In this document: positions 19,438-28,755 of the stretch, one piece after another
Numbering within the stretch: position 1 is the first letter of the stretch
Layout: each line of letters starts with the position of its first letter
Origin: Alteromonas sp. IB21
GTDB taxonomy: Bacteria; Pseudomonadota; Gammaproteobacteria; Enterobacterales; Alteromonadaceae
DNA length: 64,000 nt
Assembly: GCF_016405965.1 (NCBI RefSeq)
Contig: NZ_JAEFCD010000016.1
Span: 39,679-103,678, forward strand
Direction: 5' to 3'
The notes under the pieces: generated by a model
The model's database searches: none
The model's input: only the letters and a program-made list of their open reading frames with translations
Told to the model about the DNA's origin: nothing
Translations under genes and position numbers: made by a program

Positions 19438-19767
19438 TTAGCTACGCGACGTTAGGTACTCATGTACCGCGTTAGCATCACGCTCTACTGAAAACTCAAT
19501 CAGACTGCTTCCATTACAAGTCAAACCTTCTTCTGACGTTACCATGCGCAATACTTCACGTTGGCTGGCTCCAATACGACCCACGTTACGTGAAAGGCTT
19601 GAGCGTAGTACTCTTACGTCATCATTGACGATTGCTTTACAAAAACCCGCAAACTGGGTCTCACCAACAAAGCGAATATCTTTTTGTGGTGCAGCAGCAT
19701 TTGCATTGATAGTAAAAGCAACCGTTGCTGTAGCAGCTAAAAGGTTAAGTGCTTTAGATAATTTCAT
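19438..19767 (-). CDS. Secreted DUF3718 protein
   Basis: 109 residues with a clear signal peptide (hydrophobic residues 8-24, likely cut after ANA). The mature part has two cysteines (GFCKAIVNDD and GLTCNGSSL) that could form a disulfide, and resembles DUF3718, a small periplasmic family of Alteromonadales with unknown function. A GAGG ribosome site precedes the ATG. It is monocistronic, convergent with the RND operon. Family assignment is from memory of the Cys-Ile-Asn pattern and is less certain than the secretion call. Confidence 0.7.
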   Translation of the reverse strand: MKLSKALNLLAATATVAFTINANAAAPQKDIRFVGETQFAGFCKAIVNDDVRVLRSSLSRNVGRIGASQREVLRMVTSEEGLTCNGSSLIEFSVERDANAVHEYLTSRS

Positions 19768-20184
19768 TTTAAAATCCTCAATATGTGGATAAAGGTACTA
19801 AACAAGTTTGTGGCAAACTCTTTGTCTCGTATGAGCAACATTGAATAAATCATCAACCTGCTCAACGCCCTTTATTTATGCATCAAGAATAAAAAGTTTT
19901 CTGTTGAAAGATTGTGTAACGGCGGTAAATGTCAGGTAAATCAGGTTGTTACATTACTGTTAGCAATGTAAGCCCTTGAATTTATGAGACTAACGGAAAT
20001 TATATATTACAAATTTGTATAGCAAAGAAGATTATAGGAATAAAGTAATATAAGACTTAAGTATAAAAAAGCCCCTTCTGGGGCTTTTAAAATGTAATTT
20101 TAACAAAATAAATGACGTTTTAGCTTATTTTATGTGCAGTAACGAGCCTGTTTTTCGTAATTAAATTACAGAAAGCGGTTAAAT
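19768..20184. other. 417-base intergenic region with an inverted repeat and a terminator
   Basis: AT-rich DNA that holds the promoter of the DUF3718 gene and the terminator of the DUF2189 gene. The inverted repeat TTACATT-N9-AATGTAA at 19949-19971 could be an operator for the DUF3718 gene, lying about 180 bases upstream of its start. No open reading frame looks real. Confidence 0.4.
20065..20088 (-). terminator. Rho-independent terminator after the DUF2189 gene
   Basis: AAAAGCCCC-TTCT-GGGGCTTTT, a perfect stem with flanking A and T runs, downstream of the minus-strand DUF2189 gene. Confidence 0.85.
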
Positions 20185-20979
20185 CTACTCATATTTGCGC
20201 TCACGTTTGGTTTCTATTGCGTCAATATAAGCGTGCCATGATGCATAACCAATAATAGGCATTAAAAAGATAAAACCAATAAATCCGGTAACAAAACCAA
20301 TGGCAACGGTGCTGAAGATTATCGCTCCCCATATCAGCATGGGAACCTTGTTCAGCCACACAGCATTTACACTGGTCAAAACTGCTGTGGCAAGGTCAAC
20401 TTTGCGTTCCATAAGAATGGGCTGAGTAAAAGCGGTTACAAACAACATTGCAAGTGTAAAACCTGCACCTACCATGGTTCCCAACATCAAGAAAGGCAAA
20501 AGGCTTTCTAAATCGTTTTCTATATAAGGTGGATAAAGCGCGTGGATAAGTGAAGCAACGCGTAACCAAAAAATCATCATGACCATTAGCAGTATCGCGA
20601 AGCCCCATTCGTTAAACGCGTTTCTACGCATAGCGCGTAAAGAATGACGAAGCGTTGGTTTATGGCCTTTTTCCATTTCCCAACTTATGTCGTAAAGGCC
20701 AGCCGCCAAAAAAGGGCCAACTAACATGAAACAGACAATGGCAGGTAAAATCACCAGATGCCAACCTGTCATCTCAACGAGATACATAATGAACCACGGA
20801 ATAATTGCGAACAGCACGCCATAAAACAGGGTGAGCCCCGGTGCGCGCATAGCGTCTCTTAATGCTAGCGACACCCATTTTATGGGATCGCCAACGTCTA
20901 ACTCTTTACATGGAATAACGCGCGCTATACCGCTTTGCGTGATCGCATTCTCTGGTGTTTCTTTGAAATGGTGCGACAT
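20185..20979 (-). CDS. DUF2189 integral membrane protein
   Basis: 264 residues with about six predicted membrane helices after a hydrophilic N-terminus of some 35 residues. The segment DPIKWVSLALRDAMRAPGL followed by a helix, GPFLAAGLYDISWEMEKG and the later helices fits DUF2189. No enzymatic motif is visible and the function is unknown. Homologues are often near respiratory or copper genes, but nothing nearby here points that way. Monocistronic, divergent from alaA. Confidence 0.8.
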   Translation of the reverse strand: MSHHFKETPENAITQSGIARVIPCKELDVGDPIKWVSLALRDAMRAPGLTLFYGVLFAIIPWFIMYLVEMTGWHLVILPAIVCFMLVGPFLAAGLYDISWEMEKGHKPTLRHSLRAMRRNAFNEWGFAILLMVMMIFWLRVASLIHALYPPYIENDLESLLPFLMLGTMVGAGFTLAMLFVTAFTQPILMERKVDLATAVLTSVNAVWLNKVPMLIWGAIIFSTVAIGFVTGFIGFIFLMPIIGYASWHAYIDAIETKRERKYE

Positions 20980-21139
20980 ATTCTAATCACCTCTGCTTGT
21001 TAGCCTGTTTGTTACTAACGCGTTTTTTACACGCCTTACTACTACGATAGGCCTAGAATGAAAAGTTCACAACCTATTAACATAAATTTTATACTTAAGT
21101 GACAAAAGAAAGATCTATCTCGTTTGGCGTACAATAATT

Positions 21140-21166
21140 AATCACTTGACAAAAAAAGTCGTGATT
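21140..21166. promoter_or_regulatory. Dyad-symmetric candidate operator upstream of alaA
   Basis: AATCAC at 21140-21145 and GTGATT at 21161-21166 form an inverted repeat around a TTGACA (21146-21151). The TTGACA could be a -35 element, but no good -10 box sits 16-18 bases after it. The site is about 85 bases before alaA, a reasonable operator position; the binding protein is unknown. Confidence 0.3.
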
Positions 21167-21249
21167 AAGAGAGAAATACTGCAAAAATGCCATCGCATAA
21201 GGCTGTGTATTGCGATAATCTCAGGGTATGTAAATCAACCAGATAGACC

Positions 21250-22470
21250 ATGAAAACTGTATCTCGCTCACATAAATTAGATAACGTTTGTTACGACATC
21301 AGAGGCCCCATTGCTGCGCAAGCACGTAAAATGGAAGATGAAGGACACCGCATATTAAAATTAAATATCGGTAACCCAGCCCCGTTTGGGTTCGAAGCCC
21401 CTGACGACATCGTAAAAGACGTGATCCATAACCTGCCCACGTCTCAAGGATATTCAGACTCGACAGGAATTTATGCCGCCCGTGTAGCCGTAATGCAGTA
21501 TTATCAGCAGCGCAATATCAAAGATATTCGTGTAGACGATGTTTACATCGGTAATGGCGTATCTGAGTTAATCATGATGGCGATGCAAGCGTTACTTAAT
21601 CATGGCGATGAAGTGCTTATTCCAAGCCCTGACTACCCGCTTTGGACCGCAGCTGTAAGTCTGTCGTCTGGCTCACCGGTTCACTATCGCTGCGACGAGC
21701 AAGCGGGCTGGTTCCCAGACATTGACGATATAAAAAGTAAAATCACTAGCAAAACCCGCGCAATTGTGCTGATTAACCCTAATAACCCTACCGGCGCGGT
21801 GTACGACAAAGCCCTGCTGCAAGACGTGGTTGAAGTGGCCCGCGAGCACGGCCTAGTAGTATTTAGTGACGAGATTTACGATAAAATACTTTACGATGAA
21901 GCAAAGCACACCAGTATTGCGTCACTGGCTGACGACGTATTTTTTGTTACCTTTGGCGGTTTAAGCAAGAACTACCGGGTAGCCGGTTTTCGCTCAGGTT
22001 GGCTCGTCGTGAGCGGTAATAAACGTTTGGCGTCTGACTATATAGAAGGGCTTAACATACTGTCTTCAATGCGAATGTGCGCAAACGTTCCATGCCAAAG
22101 CGCGATCCAGACAGCACTAGGCGGCTATCAGAGCATTGACGATTTAGTGAAAGAAAACGGGCGCTTGCGCATTCAACGTGATGTAACCACAGATATGCTG
22201 AATGGTATTGATGGCATTTCTTGCGTCAAACCTAAAGGTGCTATGTATTGTTTCGCCAAGGTGGATGAGAAGAAGTTCAATATCCAAAACGATGAGCAGA
22301 TGGTGCTGGACTTATTGAGCTCTGAAAAGATTTTACTGGTACATGGCCGCGCATTTAACTTAACCGAAGGCACGTATTTTAGGTTAGTGTTTTTGCCTCA
22401 CAGCGATGTATTAGTTCCAGCACTTCATCGAATTGGAAACTTCTTTAGAACCTATAAGCAAGGGGCATAA
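21250..22470 (+). CDS. alaA: Glutamate-pyruvate aminotransferase AlaA
   Basis: 406-residue fold-type I PLP aminotransferase making L-alanine from pyruvate and glutamate. Visible motifs are [26 protein letters not shown], the [12 protein letters not shown] loop, FSDEIYDKI and the PLP lysine in [17 protein letters not shown]. These match E. coli AlaA (YfbQ) closely, and the next gene is yfbR exactly as in E. coli, which supports orthology. The ribosome site is weak. A dyad-symmetric sequence upstream may be regulatory. Confidence 0.94.
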   Translation: MKTVSRSHKLDNVCYDIRGPIAAQARKMEDEGHRILKLNIGNPAPFGFEAPDDIVKDVIHNLPTSQGYSDSTGIYAARVAVMQYYQQRNIKDIRVDDVYIGNGVSELIMMAMQALLNHGDEVLIPSPDYPLWTAAVSLSSGSPVHYRCDEQAGWFPDIDDIKSKITSKTRAIVLINPNNPTGAVYDKALLQDVVEVAREHGLVVFSDEIYDKILYDEAKHTSIASLADDVFFVTFGGLSKNYRVAGFRSGWLVVSGNKRLASDYIEGLNILSSMRMCANVPCQSAIQTALGGYQSIDDLVKENGRLRIQRDVTTDMLNGIDGISCVKPKGAMYCFAKVDEKKFNIQNDEQMVLDLLSSEKILLVHGRAFNLTEGTYFRLVFLPHSDVLVPALHRIGNFFRTYKQGA

Positions 22471-22471
22471 C

Positions 22472-23071
22472 GTGTCTGATAAAAGCCACTTCTTCGCCCA
22501 TTTAGCACGTTTGAAGCTAATCAATCGCTGGCCGCTGATGCACAATGTGCGCACGGAAAATGTTCAAGAGCACAGTTTGCAGGTGGCTATGGTAGCGCAT
22601 GCCCTTGCCTTAATTAAAAATAAGTTTTTTGGCGGTACACTTAATCCAGATCGAATCGCAACCATGGCGATTTTTCACGACGTATCAGAGGTGCTTACGG
22701 GCGACCTCCCTACCCCAGTGAAATACTTTAACCCTGCTATAAAAGAAGAATACAAAAAGATTGAAAAAATAGCCGAGAACAAGCTCATTGAAATGGCGCC
22801 TGAAGCATTTCGCGAGGACTATGCTGCACTTATAGACCACCACTACCACAGTGAAGAAGAAGCCTTTATTGTAAAAGCGGCAGATGTGCTTTGTGCTTAC
22901 CTGAAAACCCTTGAAGAGCTTGCTGCTGGCAACCAAGAATTTAAACTGGCTAAAAAACGGTTAGATAAAACGCTGAAAGAGTATCAGTCTGAAGAGGTGG
23001 ATTACTTTTTGACGCGTTACGTTCCTAGCTTTTCTTTGAGTCTTGACGAAATTACGCTAGACGATTTGTAA
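22472..23071 (+). CDS. yfbR: 5'-deoxynucleotidase YfbR (HD domain)
   Basis: 200 residues. YfbR dephosphorylates deoxyribonucleoside 5'-monophosphates, for example in dUMP and dCMP metabolism. The sequence follows E. coli YfbR almost throughout: [19 protein letters not shown], the [14 protein letters not shown] metal-binding His, [20 protein letters not shown] with the HD pair, and [20 protein letters not shown]. The frame is open from 22433, but the GTG at 22472 has AAGGGGC eight bases upstream, follows the alaA stop by one base and gives the family length, so it is the likely start. Confidence 0.93.
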   Translation: MSDKSHFFAHLARLKLINRWPLMHNVRTENVQEHSLQVAMVAHALALIKNKFFGGTLNPDRIATMAIFHDVSEVLTGDLPTPVKYFNPAIKEEYKKIEKIAENKLIEMAPEAFREDYAALIDHHYHSEEEAFIVKAADVLCAYLKTLEELAAGNQEFKLAKKRLDKTLKEYQSEEVDYFLTRYVPSFSLSLDEITLDDL

Positions 23072-23145
23072 GAAAATAAACAATGGCGTGAAATCCATAA
23101 TATTGTCGTTACGAGAGCAGTAAACAGCAAAGCAGCGAGGTTTTT

Positions 23146-24489
23146 TTGGCAACAAGCGAATGGGAACTAGCACTACACGAGCGCCGTTTACCACGAAGTG
23201 AAACACGAGACGGCGATCATCGTAATCCGTATCAGCGAGATAAAGCGCGCGTGCTCCACAGCGCTGCATTCCGTCGCTTGCAGGCGAAGACCCAAGTATT
23301 GGGCGTGGGACTAAGCGACTTTTATCGTACACGCCTTACACATTCTCTGGAAGCCGCCCAAATTGGTACTGGAATTACCGCACAGCTATGGGTGAAATTT
23401 CCCGATATCGCTAGTTCTTTGGCTCTCGACCCCACACTTATTGAAACCCTGTGTTTAGCTCACGATATTGGCCACCCGCCCTTTGGGCACGGCGGTGAAA
23501 TTGCGCTCAATTATATGATGCATCAACACGGCGGGTTTGAAGGAAACGGACAAACCTTTAGGATCATCTCTCAGCTTGAGCCCTATACTGCCGAGCACGG
23601 CATGAATTTATGCAGAAGAAGCGTATTAGGCTTGGTAAAATACCCTAACTTTATTGATGCCCTTCATAGTCAGGGCCCCGTGCCTGAACGCCCTGTATCA
23701 CTGCGTCAGGTTAAGGCACACGACTGGCACCCGCCCAAGGGGCTGTTTCGCTGCGATGAGTCTCTATTCGACTGGCTGCTTGCGCCATTTAGCAATGAAG
23801 ATAAAGATGCGTTTATGCAGTTTACGCCCAAAGCCACTGGCCACAGCAAAACGCAGTTTAAATCTTTCGACTGCTCAATTATGGAGTTATCTGACGATAT
23901 TGCCTATGGCATTCACGATTTAGAAGATGCCATTGTTATGGACATGGTTAGCAAGCATCATTTTATCGATGATGTCACCACACCATTGAAGGCCCTTGAC
24001 GTGCCGTGGTTATCAGACAATATTGAAACGCTAACCAACAAACTATTTAGCGCAGCACATCACGAAAGAAAGAATGCTATTGGGGCACTGGTAAATAGCT
24101 TCATCACGGCCATTGAAATAAAAGGTGTGGATGGCTTCGCTCATCCGTTACTTGCGTTCAACGCCGTGATGCCTGAAGAATTTGCGGAAGCCCTAGAACT
24201 TTTCAAACGCTTTGTGTTTAACAAAGTGATACGCCGTCCTGACGTTCAGCTTCTTGAATATAAAGGGCAACTGGTGGTTATGGAGCTATTTGAAGCGTTT
24301 GCATCAGACCCAGACCGCCTGCTACCTGAAAACACACAAGAGCGCTGGCGTAAAGCGTGCGAACACGACAATGGGATGCGCGTTCTCGCCGACTATATAT
24401 CAGGTATGACGGATGAATTTGCCTCTCGCTTATACAGCAATATCTTTTCCCCTAAACAGGGCGGTATTCAAGATAGTTTGCATATGTAA
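23146..24489 (+). CDS. dGTPase-family dNTP triphosphohydrolase
   Basis: 447 residues starting at a TTG with AGG five bases upstream. The N-terminal [21 protein letters not shown] is the dGTPase signature; the HD metal site includes H66 ([10 protein letters not shown]), H106-D107 ([15 protein letters not shown]) and an Asp in [16 protein letters not shown]. Such enzymes hydrolyse dGTP to deoxyguanosine and triphosphate. The type without an N-terminal Dgt extension includes the Shewanella enzyme shown to deplete dGTP during phage infection. It follows yfbR, another dNTP-pool enzyme, by 74 bases. A housekeeping role is equally possible. Confidence 0.88.
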   Translation: MATSEWELALHERRLPRSETRDGDHRNPYQRDKARVLHSAAFRRLQAKTQVLGVGLSDFYRTRLTHSLEAAQIGTGITAQLWVKFPDIASSLALDPTLIETLCLAHDIGHPPFGHGGEIALNYMMHQHGGFEGNGQTFRIISQLEPYTAEHGMNLCRRSVLGLVKYPNFIDALHSQGPVPERPVSLRQVKAHDWHPPKGLFRCDESLFDWLLAPFSNEDKDAFMQFTPKATGHSKTQFKSFDCSIMELSDDIAYGIHDLEDAIVMDMVSKHHFIDDVTTPLKALDVPWLSDNIETLTNKLFSAAHHERKNAIGALVNSFITAIEIKGVDGFAHPLLAFNAVMPEEFAEALELFKRFVFNKVIRRPDVQLLEYKGQLVVMELFEAFASDPDRLLPENTQERWRKACEHDNGMRVLADYISGMTDEFASRLYSNIFSPKQGGIQDSLHM

Positions 24490-24532
24490 GCTTGTTTACT
24501 CCTAAATTTTACCTTTGCTAAAGAAGTTGAAA

Positions 24533-24558
24533 TAAAAAGGCCGAACTATCGGTCTTTT
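24533..24558 (+). terminator. Rho-independent terminator after the dGTPase gene
   Basis: AAAAAGGCCGA-ACTA-TCGGTCTTTTT forms a stem with one G-T pair and a T tail, about 45 bases after the stop. Confidence 0.75.
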
Positions 24559-24686
24559 TACTATATCGAATTTAGTAAATAGCAACTTTATTGAAACTTA
24601 CTCTCACCATTTACGTAAAGAACAGTATTCCGTTGTCTAAACGACGTTAAAGTAAGTCTGCTATTTTCCAATAGAAAGGTGATGTA

Positions 24687-25694
24687 ATGCCAAAACCATT
24701 TAAACCCTCAGTGAAATTGAACGAAAACCATGTGACTGATGAAAGCGTTTATATGAATCGTCGTTCATTGCTCAAATCTATGGGCTTTGTGGGCGCGTCT
24801 ACACTGTTAGCAAAGTCAGCAGGTGCTGCGGGTTGGTTTTGGGAAGATGAGGAAGAAAAAGCAGCATTCAAAGGAAAAGCGCTTGAGTTTAGCCAACCGC
24901 CCAAGTTTCAAATAGCGGAAACCCGAACGCCTGAAGATAAAGTGATCAGCTATAATAATTTTTATGAATTCGGCACATCTAAAGATGCGCCAGCCAAAAA
25001 TGCGACTGAATTTCAAACTAATCCGTGGACGTTGAAAATTGACGGTATGGTGAAAAAGCCTATTGAGCTTGACCACGATGCCTTAACAAAACGCTTTCCA
25101 TTAGAAGAGCGCATTTACCGTTTGCGCTGTGTTGAAGCATGGTCGATGGTAGTGCCATGGATTGGGTTTGAATTGGGGGCTTTACTCAAACAAGCCGACC
25201 CGTTGATGTCTGCAAAATATGTAGCGTTTGAAACCTTATATGATCCGAAACAAATGCCTGGCCAGCGAAGCCGCTTCGCCGGTGGCGGTATTGACTACCC
25301 TTATGTGGAAGGTTTGCGTCTTGATGAGGCCATGCACCCGTTAACGCTTATGTCAGTTGGTCTATATGGGAAAACGCTGCCACCTCAAAACGGCGCGCCA
25401 ATTAGGTTGGTTGTTCCATGGAAGTATGGCTTTAAGAGCATTAAGTCTATTGTGAGAATTCGTCTTACCGACAAAAAACCTCCGACCACATGGAATAGAC
25501 TTGCCGCCAACGAATATGGTTTTTACGCCAACGTAAATCCAAATGTATCCCACCCTAGATGGAGCCAGGCTAGTGAACGCAGGATAACTACTGGCGGATT
25601 ACTTGCCCGAAATCGTATAGACACGCAAATGTTTAACGGCTACAGCGAAGTTGCACCGCTATACAAAGACATGGACTTAGCGCGTTATTATTAA
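24687..25694 (+). CDS. msrP: Protein-methionine-sulfoxide reductase catalytic subunit MsrP
   Basis: 335-residue periplasmic molybdoenzyme that repairs oxidised methionine in envelope proteins. The Tat signal NRRSLLK (twin Arg at residues 25-26) is followed by a hydrophobic stretch and AGA cleavage region. The molybdenum-ligating Cys is C148 in [11 protein letters not shown], and later segments ([27 protein letters not shown]) match the YedY sulfite-oxidase fold. An AAGGTGA ribosome site is present. It is paired with msrQ, and depends on the molybdenum cofactor genes at 40-43 kb. Confidence 0.95.
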   Translation: MPKPFKPSVKLNENHVTDESVYMNRRSLLKSMGFVGASTLLAKSAGAAGWFWEDEEEKAAFKGKALEFSQPPKFQIAETRTPEDKVISYNNFYEFGTSKDAPAKNATEFQTNPWTLKIDGMVKKPIELDHDALTKRFPLEERIYRLRCVEAWSMVVPWIGFELGALLKQADPLMSAKYVAFETLYDPKQMPGQRSRFAGGGIDYPYVEGLRLDEAMHPLTLMSVGLYGKTLPPQNGAPIRLVVPWKYGFKSIKSIVRIRLTDKKPPTTWNRLAANEYGFYANVNPNVSHPRWSQASERRITTGGLLARNRIDTQMFNGYSEVAPLYKDMDLARYY

Positions 25695-25801
25695 CGTCGC
25701 GGTAGCTCGATAATAACCCCATCAATTTGCACGGGCATGTATGCTGAATTAGCGTTGTTTTTGCGATATGCCTGCCACGACACTAGTAGGTTTCATCATT
25801 A

Positions 25802-26470
25802 ATGACATTTAGAAAAAAGCCCTTTCGATTTACCCTTTGGCAGCGTCGCGGGCTAAAGGCCTTCATCCACCTTTTTGCTCTGGGTTATATCACATGGCTG
25901 TTTTTTGCAGGCGTTACCGACCAGCTTGGTCCAGATCCGGTCAATACGCTTATAAACGAAACGGGAACCTGGGCAATTCACTTTCTGTTGCTAACACTTA
26001 CCCTAAGCCCACTTGCCAAATGGCTCCCAAGCCCTGAACCAATGCAATTCAGGCGCATGATTGGCGTTTATACCTTCGTGTACGCCTTTGCTCACCTATT
26101 CACTTATGTATTCTTTGAATTACAGCTTGATATGGCGCTAGTCGCAAGCGAGATAGTAAGCAGGCCCTACATAATCGTTGGCATGGTAGCATTACTTCTT
26201 CTTTTTGCACTCACCGCTACGTCATTTAAGCGTATCCAGCGCAACATGGGAAGAAAGTGGCAGAAGCTTCACAACAGCATTTACCTGATACTGCCCCTCG
26301 CACTTCTTCATTTCAGTTGGTCGCAGAAAACGTTTTGGCAAGAGCCGGTTTGGTATTGGATGGCGGGGTTGCTTCTAATGAGTCCAAGAATGAAAAATTG
26401 GTTTGTGGTGTACCAGAAGAAAAGCAAAAAGAAGTCTAAAGACAAAAGTGCAGTGGCGAGAGAACATTAA
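25802..26470 (+). CDS. msrQ: MsrQ, heme-binding membrane subunit of the MsrPQ system
   Basis: 222 residues with about six membrane helices of the ferric-reductase-like fold (YedZ). It passes electrons from the quinone pool and flavin to MsrP. Characteristic segments are NETGTWAIHFLLLTLTLSPL, FRRMIGVYTFVYAFAHLFTY and WQKLHNSIYLILPLALLHF, the latter two carrying heme-ligand histidines. A Lys-rich C-terminus is cytoplasmic. It follows msrP by 107 bases and converges on yqaA with a gap of only 14 bases, with no visible terminator between. Confidence 0.94.
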   Translation: MTFRKKPFRFTLWQRRGLKAFIHLFALGYITWLFFAGVTDQLGPDPVNTLINETGTWAIHFLLLTLTLSPLAKWLPSPEPMQFRRMIGVYTFVYAFAHLFTYVFFELQLDMALVASEIVSRPYIIVGMVALLLLFALTATSFKRIQRNMGRKWQKLHNSIYLILPLALLHFSWSQKTFWQEPVWYWMAGLLLMSPRMKNWFVVYQKKSKKKSKDKSAVAREH

Positions 26471-26484
26471 AGCCGCAAAACTTA

Positions 26485-26916
26485 TTAAACAAGTACATAA
26501 AGCAGCGCGGCATAGCGTGCTGTTTTACTTATGGTCACGGCAAGCATAAAGAACCATAGTGGGCTTCTGAGTACACCCGCTACAAGCGTAATCGGGTCGC
26601 CAATAATAGGTACCCAGCAAAAAAACAAGCTCCACTTTCCCCACTTTGTAAAAGTATCACTTGCACGTTTAAACGCCGCGTCGCTCACTTTTAACTTTTG
26701 CGTCGCAATTTCTTTTCCGAACCTAAAGCCCAATACATAATTAACCACCGAGCCAAGTACATTTCCGACAGAAGCTATAATGAGCAGCAACAGGCCATTT
26801 AAGCCACTACCGTATAAAGCGCTCAGGACGACCTCAGAACTAAAAGGCAAAATAGTGGCAGCTAAAAATGCCGACAAGAACATGCCTACATAGCCTAAAT
26901 GTATTAACGCGCTCAA
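26485..26916 (-). CDS. yqaA: YqaA family membrane protein (SNARE-associated/VTT domain)
   Basis: 143 residues with four or five helices. The SNARE-associated (DedA/VTT) core is visible: PFSSEVVLSALYGSG, SVGNVLGSVVNYVLG with the reentrant glycines, and KWSLFFCWVPIIGDPITLVAGVLR. Related VTT proteins act as lipid scramblases or transporters, but YqaA's own role is unknown. Translation starts at a TTG with a strong GGAGGA ribosome site four bases upstream. Monocistronic. Confidence 0.85.
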   Translation of the reverse strand: MSALIHLGYVGMFLSAFLAATILPFSSEVVLSALYGSGLNGLLLLIIASVGNVLGSVVNYVLGFRFGKEIATQKLKVSDAAFKRASDTFTKWGKWSLFFCWVPIIGDPITLVAGVLRSPLWFFMLAVTISKTARYAALLYVLV

Positions 26917-27108
26917 CGCTCCTCCAGCTTTATACAGTAGTTTTCTATGTGAAATTCGCGCGCATCTTACCTTAATACGCGTATGAATGCTTCCTTAAGA
27001 GTTCGATACAACGAAAAAATCATTATCTTTTAGATAGTTACTGGAAAACCACCAATTTGTGTGAAAAAAGTACAACTTAATACTTGCCAAAGCGCACTTT
27101 TATTAATA

Positions 27109-27124
27109 CTGTATACACATACAC
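27109..27124 (+). promoter_or_regulatory. Imperfect LexA box
   Basis: CTG-TATACACATA-CAC differs from the CTG-N10-CAG consensus only at the last base. It lies one base before the perfect-core LexA box that follows, forming a tandem pair upstream of the SulA-like gene. Confidence 0.6.
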
Positions 27125-27125
27125 A

Positions 27126-27141
27126 CTGTATATACGAACAG
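27126..27141 (+). promoter_or_regulatory. LexA box (SOS operator)
   Basis: CTGTATATACGAACAG has the exact CTG-N10-CAG core and the AT-alternating centre of the gammaproteobacterial SOS box, 70 bases before the start of the SulA-like gene. Confidence 0.85.
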
Positions 27142-27211
27142 CATTTTTAAATAACGGTATTTCTTAAGTCTACTTCATAAGCTTAAGGGCAAATACACAA
27201 GGGGTTTTACA

Positions 27212-27622
27212 ATGAACACATCTTCAGTTTCACGATTCAATGCTTTGCGCGCTTCGGTTTCAAATGTAGTTCAACTTCCTCTACCTATTGAAGGGTTTCC
27301 TGGCGAAAAACAAGGTAATGGAAAAGGAAGTAACGACAAAGGTTGGAATTATCTGCTTTCAAACTCGGTGTCGTTTTCAAAAACCGTAGATCACGCTATT
27401 CGTATTCAAAAGCCTGAAAAAGAAAAAATGCCAGAGTGGATCAGCAAACTTATTACTGGTGGACAGTGTAAAACACTGTATGTAGAAAACATCGACTTGG
27501 ATCTTCAGCCAACAGACAGTGAAATGATCAGAAAACTTTGCAAGCTTTACTCGGTAAGCTTGGTTAATGTTCGCGTTGACAGTATTAACGACGAAAAGAA
27601 TGTTGCATTAGGCCCCTGGTAA
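27212..27622 (+). CDS. SulA-like SOS cell-division inhibitor
   Basis: 136 residues. The region MPEWISKLITGGQCKTLYVE to SLVNVRVDSI resembles the RecA-like SulA superfamily (an alternating beta-alpha pattern with a central hydrophobic strand), though identity to E. coli SulA is low. The N-terminal 60 residues are polar and low in structure. SulA blocks FtsZ polymerisation after DNA damage. Two tandem LexA boxes immediately upstream give independent support for an SOS function. In many relatives sulA follows lexA; here it stands alone. If it is not SulA it is still very likely an SOS-regulated gene. Confidence 0.7.
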   Translation: MNTSSVSRFNALRASVSNVVQLPLPIEGFPGEKQGNGKGSNDKGWNYLLSNSVSFSKTVDHAIRIQKPEKEKMPEWISKLITGGQCKTLYVENIDLDLQPTDSEMIRKLCKLYSVSLVNVRVDSINDEKNVALGPW

Positions 27623-27823
27623 AACGTGCTCTGTTAACGCTCAAATACCTAGCTAATCATTACGCTATCTAACAAGTAAGCGAAGCAATGTCCCAACATT
27701 AATACTTACTACTTGGGCACGGATCGCCCGAACGTAATGAATAGCTCAACTTTTTACATTCAAAAAAGTTGGGGCTTACGTAACTTATACTTATACTGTG
27801 GCGCTTTGTTATTCTCTTAAGCT

Positions 27824-28453
27824 GTGAGTCTTCCTATGCGCTGTTACTGCTGCTCATCAAAACCCTTCGAAGAATGCTGCGAGCCTTTCATTAAAGGTGA
27901 GGCATTACCTCATTCTGCAGAGCAACTTATGCGTTCACGCTTTTCGGCCTACGCTACAGCACATTATCACTATATTTTAGACACCTACACCAAAGAAAAG
28001 AAGCAGGCTCTCTGTGTAGAGGACTTGGCCAGAAGCGCACAAGGAGCTAAGTGGTTCGCGCTGAAAGTTCACCCCACTCTTGCGGCTAGCTCCGTAGATA
28101 GCACCGTAAAATGCTTGGTAGATGACTCGGTAAATAAACCTGTAGATAGTTCGATAAATAGCTCGGTGTACGCTAATACGAATGTTGAGGTGGCGACTGA
28201 CACTGAGCAAAGCACCAAGCCTAATGTCAATGCCAACAATGCGGTTGTCGAATTCACTGCGTTCTATTTTGAAAATAAAAGCATGTATCAGCTTCACGAA
28301 ACATCAAACTTTATTGTCGAAGATGGTAAATGGCGTTATCACGATGGTGAGCTTCACGAAGACTGCGGCAAAATTAAGTATGGAAGAAACCTTCCTTGTG
28401 TTTGCGGTAGCAATAAGAAATTTAAACAGTGCTGTGCTCTAAAAAACCGCTGA
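27824..28453 (+). CDS. YchJ family SEC-C motif protein with internal tandem-repeat insert
   Basis: 209 residues. The N-terminal SEC-C zinc motif (CYCCSSKPFEECCEPFIKG) leads into the family signature AEQLMRSRFSAYA, an NTF2-like core and a second SEC-C motif at the C-terminus (PCVCGSNKKFKQCC). YchJ proteins have no firm function. Between the two halves of the NTF2-like core (about residues 90-140) is a polar insert built on an eight-residue repeat, absent from E. coli YchJ. Start choice: GTG at 27824 or the ATG at 27836, neither with a strong ribosome site. Confidence 0.88.
   Translation: MSLPMRCYCCSSKPFEECCEPFIKGEALPHSAEQLMRSRFSAYATAHYHYILDTYTKEKKQALCVEDLARSAQGAKWFALKVHPTLAASSVDSTVKCLVDDSVNKPVDSSINSSVYANTNVEVATDTEQSTKPNVNANNAVVEFTAFYFENKSMYQLHETSNFIVEDGKWRYHDGELHEDCGKIKYGRNLPCVCGSNKKFKQCCALKNR
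28094..28189 (+). repeat. 24-bp imperfect tandem repeat inside the ychJ-like gene
   Basis: Four consecutive 24-base units, in frame, encode VDSTVKCL, VDDSVNKP, VDSSINSS and the more diverged VYANTNVE. Units begin GTAGAT in the first three copies. The array keeps the reading frame and produces the non-conserved insert. Confidence 0.75.
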
Positions 28454-28671
28454 TAACTCGACATCTCAAAAATTTATTACTGACAAGCCATTGCTCAACA
28501 GCCATGCTAGACGAGCGCGCTGGCTTTTATACGCTATCAGTTCAAAAGCAAGGCTATAAAGACTTTCAAATGGAAAACTTAGGCATTGGTATTAGACCTA
28601 TGCCATGTATTAACCAGAGAGCTTAATCTAGAGTTAATACCTGAATAGCTTTGGCAGTTTAATGCACACAA
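28454..28671 (+). pseudogene. Possible gene fragment or non-coding DNA after ychJ
   Basis: A short frame ending at 28626 reads ERAGFYTLSVQKQGYKDFQ and continues to a PCI motif, the shape of a carboxypeptidase-regulatory-like beta domain (GxYxVxVxKxGYxxW). It has no start codon with a ribosome site and begins inside the ychJ gene. It may be a remnant of a longer secreted protein; chance is not excluded. Confidence 0.25.
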
Positions 28672-28708
28672 AAGAAGCCTGAATATTATTGTGTTCAGGC
28701 TCTTTTAC
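28672..28708. terminator. Bidirectional terminator
   Basis: AAAAGAAGCCTGAA and TTCAGGCTCTTTT form an eight-pair stem (AGCCTGAA/TTCAGGCT) with A/T-rich flanks, located between convergent transcription units. Confidence 0.75.
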
Positions 28709-28755
28709 GCAGCGAATTATGCAATTTAACGTAGAGACTTAGCTAGCGAGCTACG

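Noticed and set aside
21146..21180. TTGACA and AATACT as the alaA promoter
   Set aside because: The spacing of 23 bases does not fit; kept only as part of a dyad.
27745..27772. CAACTTTTT/AAAAAGTTG inverted repeat between the SulA-like and ychJ-like genes
   Set aside because: The stem is mostly A-T and not followed by a T run, so terminator function is unlikely.
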